DNA of 64,000 nucleotides, taken from assembly GCF_036010665.1 (NCBI RefSeq), contig NZ_CP108581.1, forward strand, positions 69,501 to 133,500, read 5' to 3'. The DNA comes from Microbispora sp. NBC_01189 (GTDB taxonomy: Bacteria; Actinomycetota; Actinomycetes; Streptosporangiales; Streptosporangiaceae). The notes under the pieces are model-generated. The model saw nothing but the letters and a program-made list of their open reading frames with translations. It was not told where the DNA came from and made no database searches. Of the stretch, positions 9,933 through 18,519 are shown one piece after another. Each line of letters begins with the position of its first letter. The stretch's first letter is position 1. The position numbers and the translations under genes are program-made.

Positions 9933-10577
9933 TTGCAGCAGTCCGACCGTCCATCGTTTCAGGAGTTCCCGGTCGCGGACGCGAAGGCAGGCCCCTACGG
10001 CATCACGACCGGGCCCGACGCCGCGTTGTGGCTCACCCTGGTCCACAGCGGTGAGATCGCCCGGCTGGCCGTGGACGGTGAGCTCAGCCGGTATCCCGCG
10101 GGTTCCGCCGAGTGCGGGCCGAGCGTCATCACCGCGGGCCCGGACGGGGCACTGTGGTTCACCCTCAACCAGGCCAACGCCGTCGGCCGGCTCGACCTCG
10201 ACGGCACGGTGACGCTCCACACGCTGCCCACCACCGGCGCCGCACCGGTGGGCATCACGTGCGGGGCCGACGACGCGGTGTGGTTCGTGGAGATCGCCGC
10301 TGGGCAGATCGGCAGGCTCGGTGCGGACGGCGCGACCCAGGAGTTCCCGCTGCCCGATCGGAGCGCCAGACCCCACGCCATCACCACGGCGCCCTCCGGA
10401 GAGTGCTGGTTCAGCGAGTGGGGCGCCAACCGCGTCGGACGCGTCACCCCCGAGGGGGTGATCACCGAGTACGACCTGCCCACTCCCTCATCTGAACCCC
10501 ACGGCATCGCCGTGGGCCCGGACGGTGCTGTGTGGACCGCCCTGGAAACAGGAGCGGTCGCCCGGCTGGCCCCATGA
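9933..10577 (+). CDS. vgb: Virginiamycin B lyase-like protein, shortened (five-bladed)
   Basis: 214 residues, against about 295 for Staphylococcus Vgb, the enzyme that opens the streptogramin B ring by C-O elimination. The protein has five propeller repeats (GPYGIT..., GPSVIT..., APVGIT..., RPHAIT..., EPHGIA...). By recall of the S. aureus sequence these match blades 1, 4, 5, 6 and 7; blades 2 and 3 are missing in frame. The residues matching the catalytic Tyr18 (Y22 here), His228 (RPH), Glu268/His270 (EPH) and Glu284 (ALE) all remain. TTG at 9933 is preferred because AAGGA lies eight bases upstream. Whether the short form folds or acts on streptogramins is unknown. Confidence 0.8.
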   Translation: MQQSDRPSFQEFPVADAKAGPYGITTGPDAALWLTLVHSGEIARLAVDGELSRYPAGSAECGPSVITAGPDGALWFTLNQANAVGRLDLDGTVTLHTLPTTGAAPVGITCGADDAVWFVEIAAGQIGRLGADGATQEFPLPDRSARPHAITTAPSGECWFSEWGANRVGRVTPEGVITEYDLPTPSSEPHGIAVGPDGAVWTALETGAVARLAP

Positions 10578-10907
10578 GCCTGCCCTCCCTCCGCATCCGA
10601 CGCGGCGACAGTGCCGGCCCCGTGCGGCCGGTCGAGGCCCGATGCCTACTCCTTTCGGTGTACGGCGTACGGCGAACGGTGCGGGGTCGAGTGACGGTCA
10701 ACGGACGACGCGCTCCCGCCGCGGCCCGGCCTAGCGTTTCTCGTCGAGACAGCCGGAGTTTCCGCGGTCCGTGGGTCCGCCGGCCCACGTGCCTGACGGA
10801 AGCCGGACCTGCCTGGCGGTGTCGCCCCATGTGACCACCCGGGCGACGCGGTCCCGTACGTCCCGGCCCGGTCTCGAACCCTTCACCCCTCGAGAAAGGG
10901 CCTCCGC
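10578..10907. other. Intergenic gap before the two-component genes
   Basis: 330 bases without a convincing gene. A small dyad, CCGGCC...GGCCGG (10614-10631), follows the vgb stop and may serve as a weak terminator. The stretch near 10660-10690 repeats CGTACGGCG/CGAACGG. The last 25 bases hold GAGAAAGGG, the likely ribosome-binding site of the kinase gene. The open frames drawn across here have poor codon positions and were not called. Confidence 0.45.
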
Positions 10908-12056
10908 ATGACTGAGGCGCCCACGCGACGCGAACCCGCTCCTGTCCGGCACTTCACCCGGATCACCGACATCACGCTCGCCGCCCTCACTCTGGTCTTC
11001 TTCGTCGCCGTGGCCCTCGCCACCGAGGTGCAGAACCCCTGGCGGGGCCCGATCCCACTGGGTCTGTTTCTCGGAGCGCTGCTGCTGGTCAGACGCCGAT
11101 GGCCGATGACCGTGCTGCTGCTGTCGATCGGCGGGATCGCCGTCTATCACCTCACCGGACACTGGTCTCCCCCCGGTTGGATCTGGCCGGCCGCGGTCGC
11201 CTACTTCACCGCCGCCACCACGCCACTCGTGCGCTGGGTGGCCGCCATCGGCCTGGCCCAACTGGCCTACTCCGCCGTCGACGCCCGCTGGGTCCTGGAC
11301 CGCAACCCGGCCCGCTATCTGATCCACGTCGCGGGGGAAGGGCTGCTCCTGGCGATTCTCGTCGCCGCGGGTCTCACGTACGCCGCCGCGATGCGCTTGC
11401 GCGAGCGGTTGCGGGAGACCGGCAGACGCGCGCACGCCGCCGAGGAACGGCTGCGCGTCTCGCACGAGGTTCACGACATCATCGCCCACACACTGGCCGT
11501 CGTCGGCGTTCAGCTCAATGTCGCCGCCGACGCTCTGGAGGAGAAGGACCCGGCCGTGTCCGCCGCCGCGCTACGCCTGGCGAAGAACGTCAGGAACCGG
11601 GCGATGACCGACCTCCGCTCCCTCGTCACGGTCCTGCGCGACGACCCCGCCGGCACCGCACCCCAGGCGGATCTGGCGTCCTTGGACACTCTCATCGCCG
11701 ACACCCGCGCCGCCGGGCTTGAGGTGACCCTCGACGAGCACGGCGACCGCGCGGCCGTTCCCGCCGTCACCGCCGTCGCCGTTCACCGCGTCGTGCAGGA
11801 GTCCCTCGCCAACACGCTCAGGCACGCGGGGGCGAGCAGGGCCGAGGTGACGATCGGCTACCGGCCTCGCTCGGTCACCGTCGAGATCACCGACAACGGC
11901 CGCGGCGCCCCGGGCGGCGCCGATGTGACCGAAGGCCATGGCCTGACCGGCATGCGCGAGCGGGTGAACGCACTCGGGGGCGCGCTCACCGCGGGCCCGG
12001 TCCCCGGCGGCTTCGCCGTGCGGGCCGACATCCCTGTGGCAGGCTCGACAGCATGA
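10908..12056 (+). CDS. Sensor histidine kinase, NarL/DesK type (HisKA_3)
   Basis: 382 residues. Residues about 20-165 form five or six membrane helices with short loops and no large external sensor domain, so the signal is probably in or at the membrane. The dimerisation/phosphoacceptor region is RVSHEVHDIIAHTLAVVG, with the histidine in EVHD as the phosphorylation site. A HATPase domain follows, with VVQESLANTLRHAGAS as N box, ITDNGRGAP as G1 and EGHGLTGMRERV as G2. The stop overlaps the ATG of the response regulator by four bases (ATGA), so the two proteins are translationally coupled. The signal cannot be told from sequence; the adjacency of vgb is not evidence of antibiotic sensing. Confidence 0.93.
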   Translation: MTEAPTRREPAPVRHFTRITDITLAALTLVFFVAVALATEVQNPWRGPIPLGLFLGALLLVRRRWPMTVLLLSIGGIAVYHLTGHWSPPGWIWPAAVAYFTAATTPLVRWVAAIGLAQLAYSAVDARWVLDRNPARYLIHVAGEGLLLAILVAAGLTYAAAMRLRERLRETGRRAHAAEERLRVSHEVHDIIAHTLAVVGVQLNVAADALEEKDPAVSAAALRLAKNVRNRAMTDLRSLVTVLRDDPAGTAPQADLASLDTLIADTRAAGLEVTLDEHGDRAAVPAVTAVAVHRVVQESLANTLRHAGASRAEVTIGYRPRSVTVEITDNGRGAPGGADVTEGHGLTGMRERVNALGGALTAGPVPGGFAVRADIPVAGSTA

Positions 12057-12718
12057 CGATCAAGGTGCTCCTCGCCGACGACCAGGCACTCGTACGGGCC
12101 GGCTTCCGCAGCCTGCTGGCCCGGTCGCGGGACATCACGGTCGTCGGCGAAGCCCAGGACGGCGACGAGGCCGTACGGCTGGCCGCGAGCACCCGCCCCG
12201 ATGTGGTCCTCATGGACATCCGCATGCCGGGCAGCGACGGGATCACCGCCACGCGCCGCATCGTGACCGACCCGGCCGCTCCCGGCTGCCGCGTCATCAT
12301 CCTCACCACGTTCGACACCGACGAACACGTCTTCGCCGCCCTGCGCGCCGGAGCCAGCGGCTTTCTCACCAAAGAGGTCGAACCCGTCGAACTACGCCGG
12401 GCGGTCGCCGCCGTCGCCGACGGAGACGCGCTCCTGTCTCCCGGGGTGACGCGCCGCGTCGTCGAGCGGTTCGCCCACCGGCAGGACAGCACGCCCAACG
12501 CGGGGCGGCGGCTGGCCGCCCTCACCGCCCGGGAGCTGGAGACGGTCAAGCTCGTGGCGCTCGGGCTCTCCAACAACGAGATCGCCGAGCGCCTCGTCAT
12601 CAGTCCGCTCACCGCCAAGACCCACATCACCAGGGCCATCGCCAAGCTCGACGTGCGCGACAGGGTCCAGCTGGTCATCCTGGCCTACGAGAGCGGCCTG
12701 GTACGCCCCGGCACGTGA
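12053..12718 (+). CDS. LuxR/NarL-family response regulator
   Basis: 221 residues. The receiver domain (about 1-120) has the acidic pair in LLADDQ, the phosphoacceptor aspartate in VVLMDIRMPG (about residue 54), and the conserved Thr and Lys in LTTFDTDEHV and FLTKE. A LuxR-type helix-turn-helix covers about 155-215, with LTARELETVKLVALGLSNNEIAERL and VKTHI-like LTAKTHITRAI. It starts inside the last codons of the kinase gene and is certainly its partner. It would bind DNA as a phosphorylated dimer; target promoters are not visible. Confidence 0.95.
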   Translation: MTIKVLLADDQALVRAGFRSLLARSRDITVVGEAQDGDEAVRLAASTRPDVVLMDIRMPGSDGITATRRIVTDPAAPGCRVIILTTFDTDEHVFAALRAGASGFLTKEVEPVELRRAVAAVADGDALLSPGVTRRVVERFAHRQDSTPNAGRRLAALTARELETVKLVALGLSNNEIAERLVISPLTAKTHITRAIAKLDVRDRVQLVILAYESGLVRPGT

Positions 12719-12853
12719 CAGCGAGATCGGCGGTCAGCCGTCGACGCCGGATCCCGGCTTCCGTCTCCCCTGGCCCGCCAAGCACGATCGACCGCGCCCG
12801 GCGGCGCACCGGGTGGGAGGTGCCGTGCGACCTCGCCGGCTGACCGCATCAGG

Positions 12854-13333
12854 TCAGGTGACCGGGTGGCCGTCTTCCAGGTAGGCCACCCGGCCGGTCG
12901 CCCGCGCGTCGACGGCTGCTCGCAGGCGGCGCACCCGCTCCGGAGGCAGGTACACGGCCGCGTCCGCAGGGTCGGCCAGCGTCCAGTCGCTCAGCTCCTC
13001 GACCGGCAGCCGGATCTCCGCCAGTTCGCCGGCGGTCATCACGCCGCCGTCGAACACGAGGCGGAACCCGCCGAGGTCGTGGCCACGAGGGCGCATCCAG
13101 TCCGCGCACAGCAGCACTGGGGGCATGCGGCAGGTGATGCCAAGTTCCTCGCCGGCCTCCCGGACGGCGGCCTCCCACGGGGTTTCACCGGGGTCGACGG
13201 CCCCGCCGGGAAATTCCCAGCCGTCCTTGTACGTGGGCCGCACCAGCAGAGCCCGGCTCGCTTCGTCGGTGATCAGCAGCGCGGACGCCGACGGGTGCCG
13301 GGCCGGCGAACGACGATACTCATCAGGTGTCAT
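12854..13333 (-). CDS. Nudix hydrolase
   Basis: 159 residues with a complete Nudix box at about 44-66: GAVDPGETPWEAAVREAGEELGI carries the G-x5-E-x7-REUxEExGU pattern, so Mg-dependent pyrophosphate cleavage is expected. The preceding WEFPGG is the usual strand. The C-terminal part has an acidic LPVEELSDW stretch. The substrate (oxidised nucleotide, nucleotide sugar or other) cannot be read from the sequence. ATG at 13333 follows GGGGAGGAACGAGGGC, a strong ribosome-binding site; frames that read on from upstream are not coding. The phosphoketolase gene lies 146 bases upstream on the same strand. Confidence 0.93.
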   Translation of the reverse strand: MTPDEYRRSPARHPSASALLITDEASRALLVRPTYKDGWEFPGGAVDPGETPWEAAVREAGEELGITCRMPPVLLCADWMRPRGHDLGGFRLVFDGGVMTAGELAEIRLPVEELSDWTLADPADAAVYLPPERVRRLRAAVDARATGRVAYLEDGHPVT

Positions 13334-13479
13334 GCCCTCGTTCCTCCCCAACGTGACCGGGTTTGGCAGGTACACGGAGCACGCGTGCATGCCAATGCCC
13401 TTCCGGACAGGAGCAGAGTCGTCATCTCCGCGACCAGCCCACGGGCTCACCGCCCGCCCGCACCCCCATCTGACGGTCT

Positions 13480-15783
13480 TCAGGAGGCGGGCCAGGTCCA
13501 GTCGCGGATCTCGGCGGGGTCCTCGCCGTACTCGCGGGTGTAAGCGCGGGCGCGCAGCCGGGCGTCGGCCATGCGCTGGCGCAGGTGGGCGGCCGTGCTG
13601 CCCAGGCCGGGCACCCGGTCGATCACGTCCATCACCAGGTGGTAGCGGTCGATGTCGTTGAGCATCGCCATGTCGAACGGCGTGGTGGTGGTGCCCTCCT
13701 CCTTGTATCCGCGCACGTGCAGGTTCTCGTGTCCCGTACGGCGGTAGGTCAGGCGGTGGATCAGCCACGGGTAGCCGTGGAAGTTGAAGATGATCGGCCG
13801 GTCCGTGGTGAACAACGCGTCGAACTCCACGTCGCGCAGCCCGTGCGGGTGCTCGGAGGCCGGCTGCAGCCGCATGAGGTCGACCACGTTGACCACCCGC
13901 ACCTTCAGTTCGGGCAGGTGCTCGCGCAGCATCGCCGCGGCGGCGAGGGTCTCCAGGGTCGGCACGTCCCCGGCGCAGGCCAGCACGACGTCGGGGTGGG
14001 CGCCCTCGTCGGTGGAGGCCCATTCCAGGATGCCCAGGCCGCGGGCGCAGTGGACGGCGGCCTCGTCCATGCTCATCAGGTCGAGCACGGGCTGCTTGCC
14101 GGCGACGACGACGTTGACGTAGTCGCGGGAGCGCAGGCAGTGGTCGGCCGTCGACAGCAGCGTGTTGGCGTCCGGCGGCAGGTAGACCCGCACCACCTCG
14201 GCCTTCTTGTTGACCACCACGTCGAGGAACCCGGGATCCTGGTGGCTGAAGCCGTTGTGGTCCTGCCGCCACACGTGCGACGACAGGAGGTAGTTCAGCG
14301 AGGCCACCGGCCTGCGCCAGGGGATCTTGCGGGACGACTCCAGCCACTTGGCGTGCTGGTTGAACATCGCGTCGACGATGTGGATGAACGCCTCGTAGCA
14401 GTTGAACAGCCCGTGGCGGCCGGTCAGCAGGTAGCCCTCCAGCCAGCCCTGGCACTGGTGCTCGCTGAGCACCTCCATCACGCGGCCGCCCGGGCCGAGG
14501 TTCTCGTCCGTCGGCAGCAGGGCCGCCTCCCACTCCTTGCCGGTCGCCTCGAACACCGCCGACAGCCGGTTGGACGCGGTCTCGTCCGGGCCGAGGAGCC
14601 GGAAGTTCTCCGGGTTGGCGGCGATCACGTCCCGCAGGAAGCCGCCCAGCACGCGGGTCGGTTCGGTGAAGGCGGTGGCCGGGCTCTTGACCTCCACGGC
14701 GTAGTCGCGGAAGTCGGGCAGCACGAGCGGGCGCAGCAGCTCCCCGCCGTTGGCGTGCGGGCTGGCGCTCATCCGCAGCGGCCCGTCCGGCACCGTCGCC
14801 GTGACGGCCCCGACCGGCCGGCCGGCCGCGTCGAACAGCTCCTCGGGCCGGTAGGAGAGCATCCACTCCCGCAGCGCCTCCAGGCGGTCGGGGCGGTCGC
14901 GCACGTCGGTCAGCGGCACCTGGTGGGCGCGCCAGGTGCCCTCCACGGGCAGCCCGTCCACCTCCCGGGGGCCGGTCCAGCCCTTCGGCGTACGCAGAAT
15001 GATCATCGGCAGCGGGCCGCCGTCGGCCATCTCGTCGAACACCGTGTCGAGGGTCCGCGCCATCAGCTCGTGCATCACGGCCGGCTGGTCGCCGGAGACG
15101 ACGTGGGGGCGGTAGCCGTACCCCTCGAACAGCTTGAGCAGCTCGGGTTCGGGGATGCGGGCCAGCACGGTGGGGTTGGCGATCTTGTAGCCGTTGAGGT
15201 GCAGGATCGGCAGCACCACCCCGTCACCGGCGCGGTTCAGGAACTTGTTGGAGTGCCAGGCGGTGGCCAGCGGGCCGGTCTCGGCCTCGCCGTCCCCGAC
15301 GACGCACGCCACCACCAGGCGGGGGTTGTCGAAGGCCGCGCCGTACGCGTGGGACAGGGCGTAGCCGAGTTCCCCGCCCTCGTGGATGGAGCCGGGGGTC
15401 TCGGGGGCCACGTGGCTGGGGATGCCGCCGGGGAAGGAGAACTGGCGGAACAGCCAGCGCATGCCGGTCGCGTCCCGGGTGATGTGGGGGTAGCGCTCGG
15501 TGTAGGTGCCCTCCAGCCAGGCGTGCGCCACCGCGGCGGGGCCGCCGTGCCCGGGACCGGCGACGTAGATCATCTCCTGGTCGCGTTCCCGGATGACCCG
15601 GTTCAGGTGGGCGAAGCAGAAGTTGAGCCCGGGGGTGGTGCCCCAGTGGCCCAGCAGCCGCGGCTTGACGTGCTCGGCACTCAGCGGTTCCGTCAGCAGC
15701 GGGTTGTCCATCAGGTAGATCTGACCGACGGACAGGTAGTTCGCGGCCCGCCAATAGGCGTCGATGCGCTCCATTTCGTCCAT
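13480..15783 (-). CDS. xfp: Xylulose-5-phosphate/fructose-6-phosphate phosphoketolase
   Basis: 767 residues from this start, typical for the family. The enzyme is thiamine-diphosphate dependent and splits xylulose 5-phosphate (and often fructose 6-phosphate) with phosphate to acetyl-phosphate plus a triose or tetrose phosphate. Signatures include [15 protein letters not shown] at the N-terminus, [20 protein letters not shown], and [16 protein letters not shown] (TPP-binding GDG...). I prefer ATG 15783, preceded by GAGGAAAG; a GTG at 15834 is also in frame but would place the start on top of an operator-like dyad. The gene is divergent from a MarR regulator that probably controls it. Confidence 0.95.
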   Translation of the reverse strand: MDEMERIDAYWRAANYLSVGQIYLMDNPLLTEPLSAEHVKPRLLGHWGTTPGLNFCFAHLNRVIRERDQEMIYVAGPGHGGPAAVAHAWLEGTYTERYPHITRDATGMRWLFRQFSFPGGIPSHVAPETPGSIHEGGELGYALSHAYGAAFDNPRLVVACVVGDGEAETGPLATAWHSNKFLNRAGDGVVLPILHLNGYKIANPTVLARIPEPELLKLFEGYGYRPHVVSGDQPAVMHELMARTLDTVFDEMADGGPLPMIILRTPKGWTGPREVDGLPVEGTWRAHQVPLTDVRDRPDRLEALREWMLSYRPEELFDAAGRPVGAVTATVPDGPLRMSASPHANGGELLRPLVLPDFRDYAVEVKSPATAFTEPTRVLGGFLRDVIAANPENFRLLGPDETASNRLSAVFEATGKEWEAALLPTDENLGPGGRVMEVLSEHQCQGWLEGYLLTGRHGLFNCYEAFIHIVDAMFNQHAKWLESSRKIPWRRPVASLNYLLSSHVWRQDHNGFSHQDPGFLDVVVNKKAEVVRVYLPPDANTLLSTADHCLRSRDYVNVVVAGKQPVLDLMSMDEAAVHCARGLGILEWASTDEGAHPDVVLACAGDVPTLETLAAAAMLREHLPELKVRVVNVVDLMRLQPASEHPHGLRDVEFDALFTTDRPIIFNFHGYPWLIHRLTYRRTGHENLHVRGYKEEGTTTTPFDMAMLNDIDRYHLVMDVIDRVPGLGSTAAHLRQRMADARLRARAYTREYGEDPAEIRDWTWPAS

Positions 15784-15822
15784 GACCCTGAGACTTTCCT
15801 CATCGGAACGATCGAACCAGGG

Positions 15823-15867
15823 TCTTTGGCCCACAAAGATTGTGCCGACCGACCGGTAGTCTTTGGC
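15823..15867. promoter_or_regulatory. Candidate operator between phosphoketolase and MarR genes
   Basis: A perfect inverted repeat TCTTTG-GCCCA-CAAAGA occupies 15823-15839, and its left half TCTTTGGC recurs at 15860-15867. The second copy overlaps TAGTCT (15857-15862), a possible -10 placed seven bases before the ATG of the MarR gene, which would fit a leaderless transcript. The arrangement is what an autoregulating MarR protein controlling both directions would need. Binding is inferred. Confidence 0.5.
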
Positions 15868-15869
15868 GC

Positions 15870-16379
15870 ATGTCCGGCACGCGATGGCTCGACGATGAGG
15901 AGCAGCGCACCTGGCGCGCCTACATCAGGACGAGCCAGCTCCTCCAGGACGCCCTAGAGCGACAGCTACAGCGTGACTCGGGCATCCCGCACGCCTACTA
16001 CATGATCCTCGTGGTGCTCTCCGAGTCGCCCGGCCGGACCATGACGATGAGCGAGTTGTCCTCCATGCTCCGCTACTCCGTCAGCCGCCTCTCCCACGCC
16101 GTCTCCCGGCTGGAGGAGAAGGGCTGGGTGCGGCGGGTCAAGCGGCCCGAGGACCGCCGCACGACCGTCGCCGAGCTCACCGACGAGGGCTTCGCGGCGC
16201 TCGTGGAGGCCGCGCCGGGCCACGTGGAGGAGGTCCGCCGCGTGCTGTTCGACCCCCTCACCACGACCCAGGTGCGGAGGTTCCGGGAGGTTCTCACGAC
16301 GATCCTCACGGCTCTGGAGTCCCAGGAGCCGCCGGACGAGGCCGAGCGCTCCCCCCAGCTCGACCCCGCCGCCCGGTAA
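15870..16379 (+). CDS. MarR-family transcriptional regulator
   Basis: 169 residues. The winged helix spans about 40-110: [27 protein letters not shown] holds the recognition helix and wing, with [16 protein letters not shown] after it, as in MarR proteins. Long helices at both ends should form the dimer. ATG at 15870 is used; there is no ribosome-binding site just upstream, so translation may be leaderless. Divergence from the phosphoketolase gene, 86 bases apart between starts, and the TCTTTG dyad between them suggest it controls that gene and itself. The ligand is unknown. Confidence 0.92.
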   Translation: MSGTRWLDDEEQRTWRAYIRTSQLLQDALERQLQRDSGIPHAYYMILVVLSESPGRTMTMSELSSMLRYSVSRLSHAVSRLEEKGWVRRVKRPEDRRTTVAELTDEGFAALVEAAPGHVEEVRRVLFDPLTTTQVRRFREVLTTILTALESQEPPDEAERSPQLDPAAR

Positions 16380-16429
16380 CCCCGCCCAGCGACCACTCGC
16401 CGCGCCGCCACCCGGCGCGCGGCGGCCCG

Positions 16430-16820
16430 TTACGCCTTTTCCGGCGGGTTCCGGCGGGTTCCGGCGGGCGATGGACGCGTTGAGCGCGACCAGTTCGGCG
16501 AGCGCGATGCGCGGGCTGCGGGCCTTGAAGAACAGCGGCGGCCAGGCCGCGTTGAGCGCGAGGTTCGCCGCGAGCGCCCGGCGCAGGGCCGGCCGGGAGC
16601 GCTCGTCCCCCAGGGACAGCGCGCGGGCGGAGGCGTAGGCGATCGTCGCGTACAGCGGCGTCCAGACCAGACCGTACGCCTGCCGGGGCGGCTGCCAGGA
16701 CGGCTTGCGCAGCCGGTGATACCAGGGGGAACGGGGGTCGGTGCCGAGGCCGCCAGCCACGGCTGCGGCGGTCACGGCGAGGGCGGTGCCGGTCAGCGTC
16801 TTCTTCGATGTGCGTCCCAT
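16430..16820 (-). pseudogene. TspO/MBR (CrtK-like) membrane protein, frameshifted and internally shortened
   Basis: The first 110 or so residues match the tryptophan-rich TspO family: SPWYHRLRKPSWQPP, YGLVWTPLYATIAYA and NLALNAAWPPLFFKA. Family proteins are about 155 residues with five helices; here AELVAL runs straight into NASIARRN, which is normally the end of the last helix, so roughly 35 residues (helix 4 and part of 5) appear deleted. A 10-bp unit CCCGCCGGAA (minus strand) is present three times at 16439-16468 and throws the frame past its stop. With two copies it would end ARRNPPEKA at the TAA at 16430-16432. TspO was named CrtK in carotenoid clusters, which fits the neighbours. Confidence 0.75.
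16439..16468. repeat. Three tandem 10-bp repeats at the tspO 3' end
   Basis: TTCCGGCGGG occurs three times in perfect tandem on the plus strand. Because the unit is not a multiple of three, each gain or loss changes the tspO reading frame. Two copies restore a stop at 16430-16432. Confidence 0.85.
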
Positions 16821-16875
16821 AAGGGGCCTTTCTTCCCTTTCAGCCCGTCGTATCTATCCGGATGCGGCGGGCCCG

Positions 16876-17892
16876 TCAGGCGGGAACGTGGTTGCGCAGG
16901 CGCAGCGCGTCCGGATACGGGGACAGGTAGGTCTGCTCCTGGACCTGGCCGGCTCCGGCGCCCTTCGCGTGGTGGCGCACCAGGGCCAGCGGCACGGCAA
17001 GGGCCACCCGATGCGCCCGGTACGCCTCGATGACCTCGGCGAGGTCGGCCCGGCGGACCGGGTCGAGGTCCGCGCTGATCCTGCCGAGGAAGTGGTGCAG
17101 CACGTTGACGTGACGCCCGATGGTGGCCCGCACCAGGAGGGCGGTGCGGAAGGCCCAGCCGTACTCGCGGGCCAGCGTCTCCCGGGGCAGGTCGCCCGCG
17201 GCAGCGACGAGCCGCCCGATCACCCGGTACGCCCCGGGCGAGTGGGCGAGGATCTGCATCTTGTGCCGCGTGTGGAAGCCGACCAGGTCGCGGGGACGCC
17301 AGTCACCGGACAGCAGCGCCCGCAGCCGGGCGGCGGCGAAGATCCGCTCGACGAACGCCTCGCGCAGCACGGGGTCGTGCAACCGGCCCTCGTCCTCGAC
17401 GACCAGCGACGGGTGGGCATCGGTGATCGCGGAGGCGAAGAGGCCGGGGCCGCGGCGCCCGGGGGCGCCCGGGGCGGACCCGCCGTACACGGGGACGCCG
17501 TGGAGCCCGCAGCTCGGGCTCTTCGACTTGAACACGTAGCCGTCGACCGCGCCGATCTCCGCCGCCCGCTCGGCGGCGAGGCCGGCCATCTCGGCGGTCA
17601 GGTCGCGGCGCGTCCGCCGGGTCAGCAGCCGGGGCCCGTCCGCGCCGCGTTCCAGGCGGAGCGTCTCGCGGGGCGCGCCGAGGCCGATCTCCATCTCGGG
17701 GCAGATCGGCACCCAGTCGACGTGCCCGTCCAGCTCGCCGGTGAGGAACCGGTCGCGGCTGTGGCCGCCGTTGAACCGCACCGGAGCGCCAAGCAGGCAG
17801 CTCGACACCGCCACTCTGGGCCTGACCTCCGCCGCCGCGCCTCCCGCTGCGATCTCCGTCGTGTTCTCCGTCGTGTTCTCCGTCGTGCTCAC
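16876..17892 (-). CDS. DUF523-DUF1722 protein (TudS/YbbK plus YbgA-like)
   Basis: 338 residues. The N-terminal half (about 20-175) is DUF523, with VSSCLLGAPVRFNGGH, VPICPEMEIGLG and KSKSPSCGLHGV; the three cysteines match the iron-sulfur ligands of thiouracil desulfurase TudS. The C-terminal half (about 195-320) is DUF1722, with HTRHKMQILAHSP. DUF1722 genes often sit near photolyase and light-inducible genes, which fits this locus. The exact reaction is not known for the fused form. Residues 1-12 repeat TENT. The GTG at 17892 overlaps the sigma factor stop by four bases (GTGA), so both are co-translated. Confidence 0.88.
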   Translation of the reverse strand: MSTTENTTENTTEIAAGGAAAEVRPRVAVSSCLLGAPVRFNGGHSRDRFLTGELDGHVDWVPICPEMEIGLGAPRETLRLERGADGPRLLTRRTRRDLTAEMAGLAAERAAEIGAVDGYVFKSKSPSCGLHGVPVYGGSAPGAPGRRGPGLFASAITDAHPSLVVEDEGRLHDPVLREAFVERIFAAARLRALLSGDWRPRDLVGFHTRHKMQILAHSPGAYRVIGRLVAAAGDLPRETLAREYGWAFRTALLVRATIGRHVNVLHHFLGRISADLDPVRRADLAEVIEAYRAHRVALAVPLALVRHHAKGAGAGQVQEQTYLSPYPDALRLRNHVPA

Positions 17893-18407
17893 GCCGCCTC
17901 CAGAAGTGCGGACAGCCGGTGCAGGCCCCGGGCCGTACGGGCCTTGACGGTGCCGAGCGGGACCCGCAGGTGCTCGGCGATCTCGCGCTGGGTCAGGTCG
18001 CCGTAGTACGCCAGCTCGATCGCCTGGCGCTGCACCTGCGGCAGCGCGGCCAGCGCGCGGAGCACCCGGTCGCGGTCGGCGAGCTCGTCGCCGTCCTGCC
18101 GGCCGTCGCGCCCCGCCGGGTCCGGGACCGCCTCCAGCGGCACCGTCGTCGGCGTACGCGCCCTCAGGTGGTCGACGGCGCGGTTGTGCGCGATGCCGAA
18201 CAGCCAGGCCGCGAGGCTGCGGGCCGGATCGAAGCGGTGCCGGAACCGCCAGACCTCGGTGAAGACGACCTGGAGGACGTCTTCCACGTCTTGTGGCGGC
18301 ACAAGCTTGCGCAGGTAGGAGCGCACGGCCGGGGAGTACTCGCGGTAGCACTCCCCCAGGGCGCCCGTGTCTCCCGCGGCGAGGCGGAACTCCAGCGTCG
18401 TCTCCAT
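17889..18407 (-). CDS. ECF-type RNA polymerase sigma factor (LitS-like by context)
   Basis: 172 residues with sigma region 2 (about 15-85: DVEDVLQVVFTEVWRFRHRFDPARS... WLFGIAHNRAVDHLR) and region 4 (about 115-168: LPQVQRQAIELAYYGDLTQREIAEHL, VKARTARGLHRL). No anti-sigma gene is adjacent; the partner downstream is DUF523-DUF1722. In Streptomyces coelicolor the light-induced sigma factor LitS lies beside the MerR-B12 regulator LitR and drives carotenoid genes; the same order here suggests the same role, inferred from context. ATG 18407 follows GGGGGGACC; a TTG at 18437 is possible. TATGAA about 35-40 bases upstream of the start could be its -10. Confidence 0.85.
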   Translation of the reverse strand: METTLEFRLAAGDTGALGECYREYSPAVRSYLRKLVPPQDVEDVLQVVFTEVWRFRHRFDPARSLAAWLFGIAHNRAVDHLRARTPTTVPLEAVPDPAGRDGRQDGDELADRDRVLRALAALPQVQRQAIELAYYGDLTQREIAEHLRVPLGTVKARTARGLHRLSALLEAA

Positions 18408-18519
18408 GGTCCCCCCATGCCCCAAAAACTTATTCAAAACCTATTCATAGCCCTCCGCGCGTCATCGTGGCAACCAAACCGGCCGGACCTCAGGTCAAGA
18501 CTGCGCCAAAGAGGGCGAA

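Noticed and set aside
9933..12718. vgb plus two-component genes as an inducible streptogramin resistance operon
   Set aside because: 330 bases and a weak hairpin separate them, and nothing in the kinase suggests antibiotic sensing.
13334..14866. Minus-strand frame continuous with the Nudix gene
   Set aside because: It is a shifted frame of the phosphoketolase gene; the Nudix ATG at 13333 has its own strong ribosome-binding site.
15966..16430. Extension of TspO beyond its expected end
   Set aside because: It lies wholly antisense to the MarR gene and is explained by the frame change from the 10-bp repeat.
13480..16820. Whole phosphoketolase-MarR-TspO block as part of the carotenoid island
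   Set aside because: Phosphoketolase and MarR form their own divergent unit; only TspO has a family link to carotenoid clusters.
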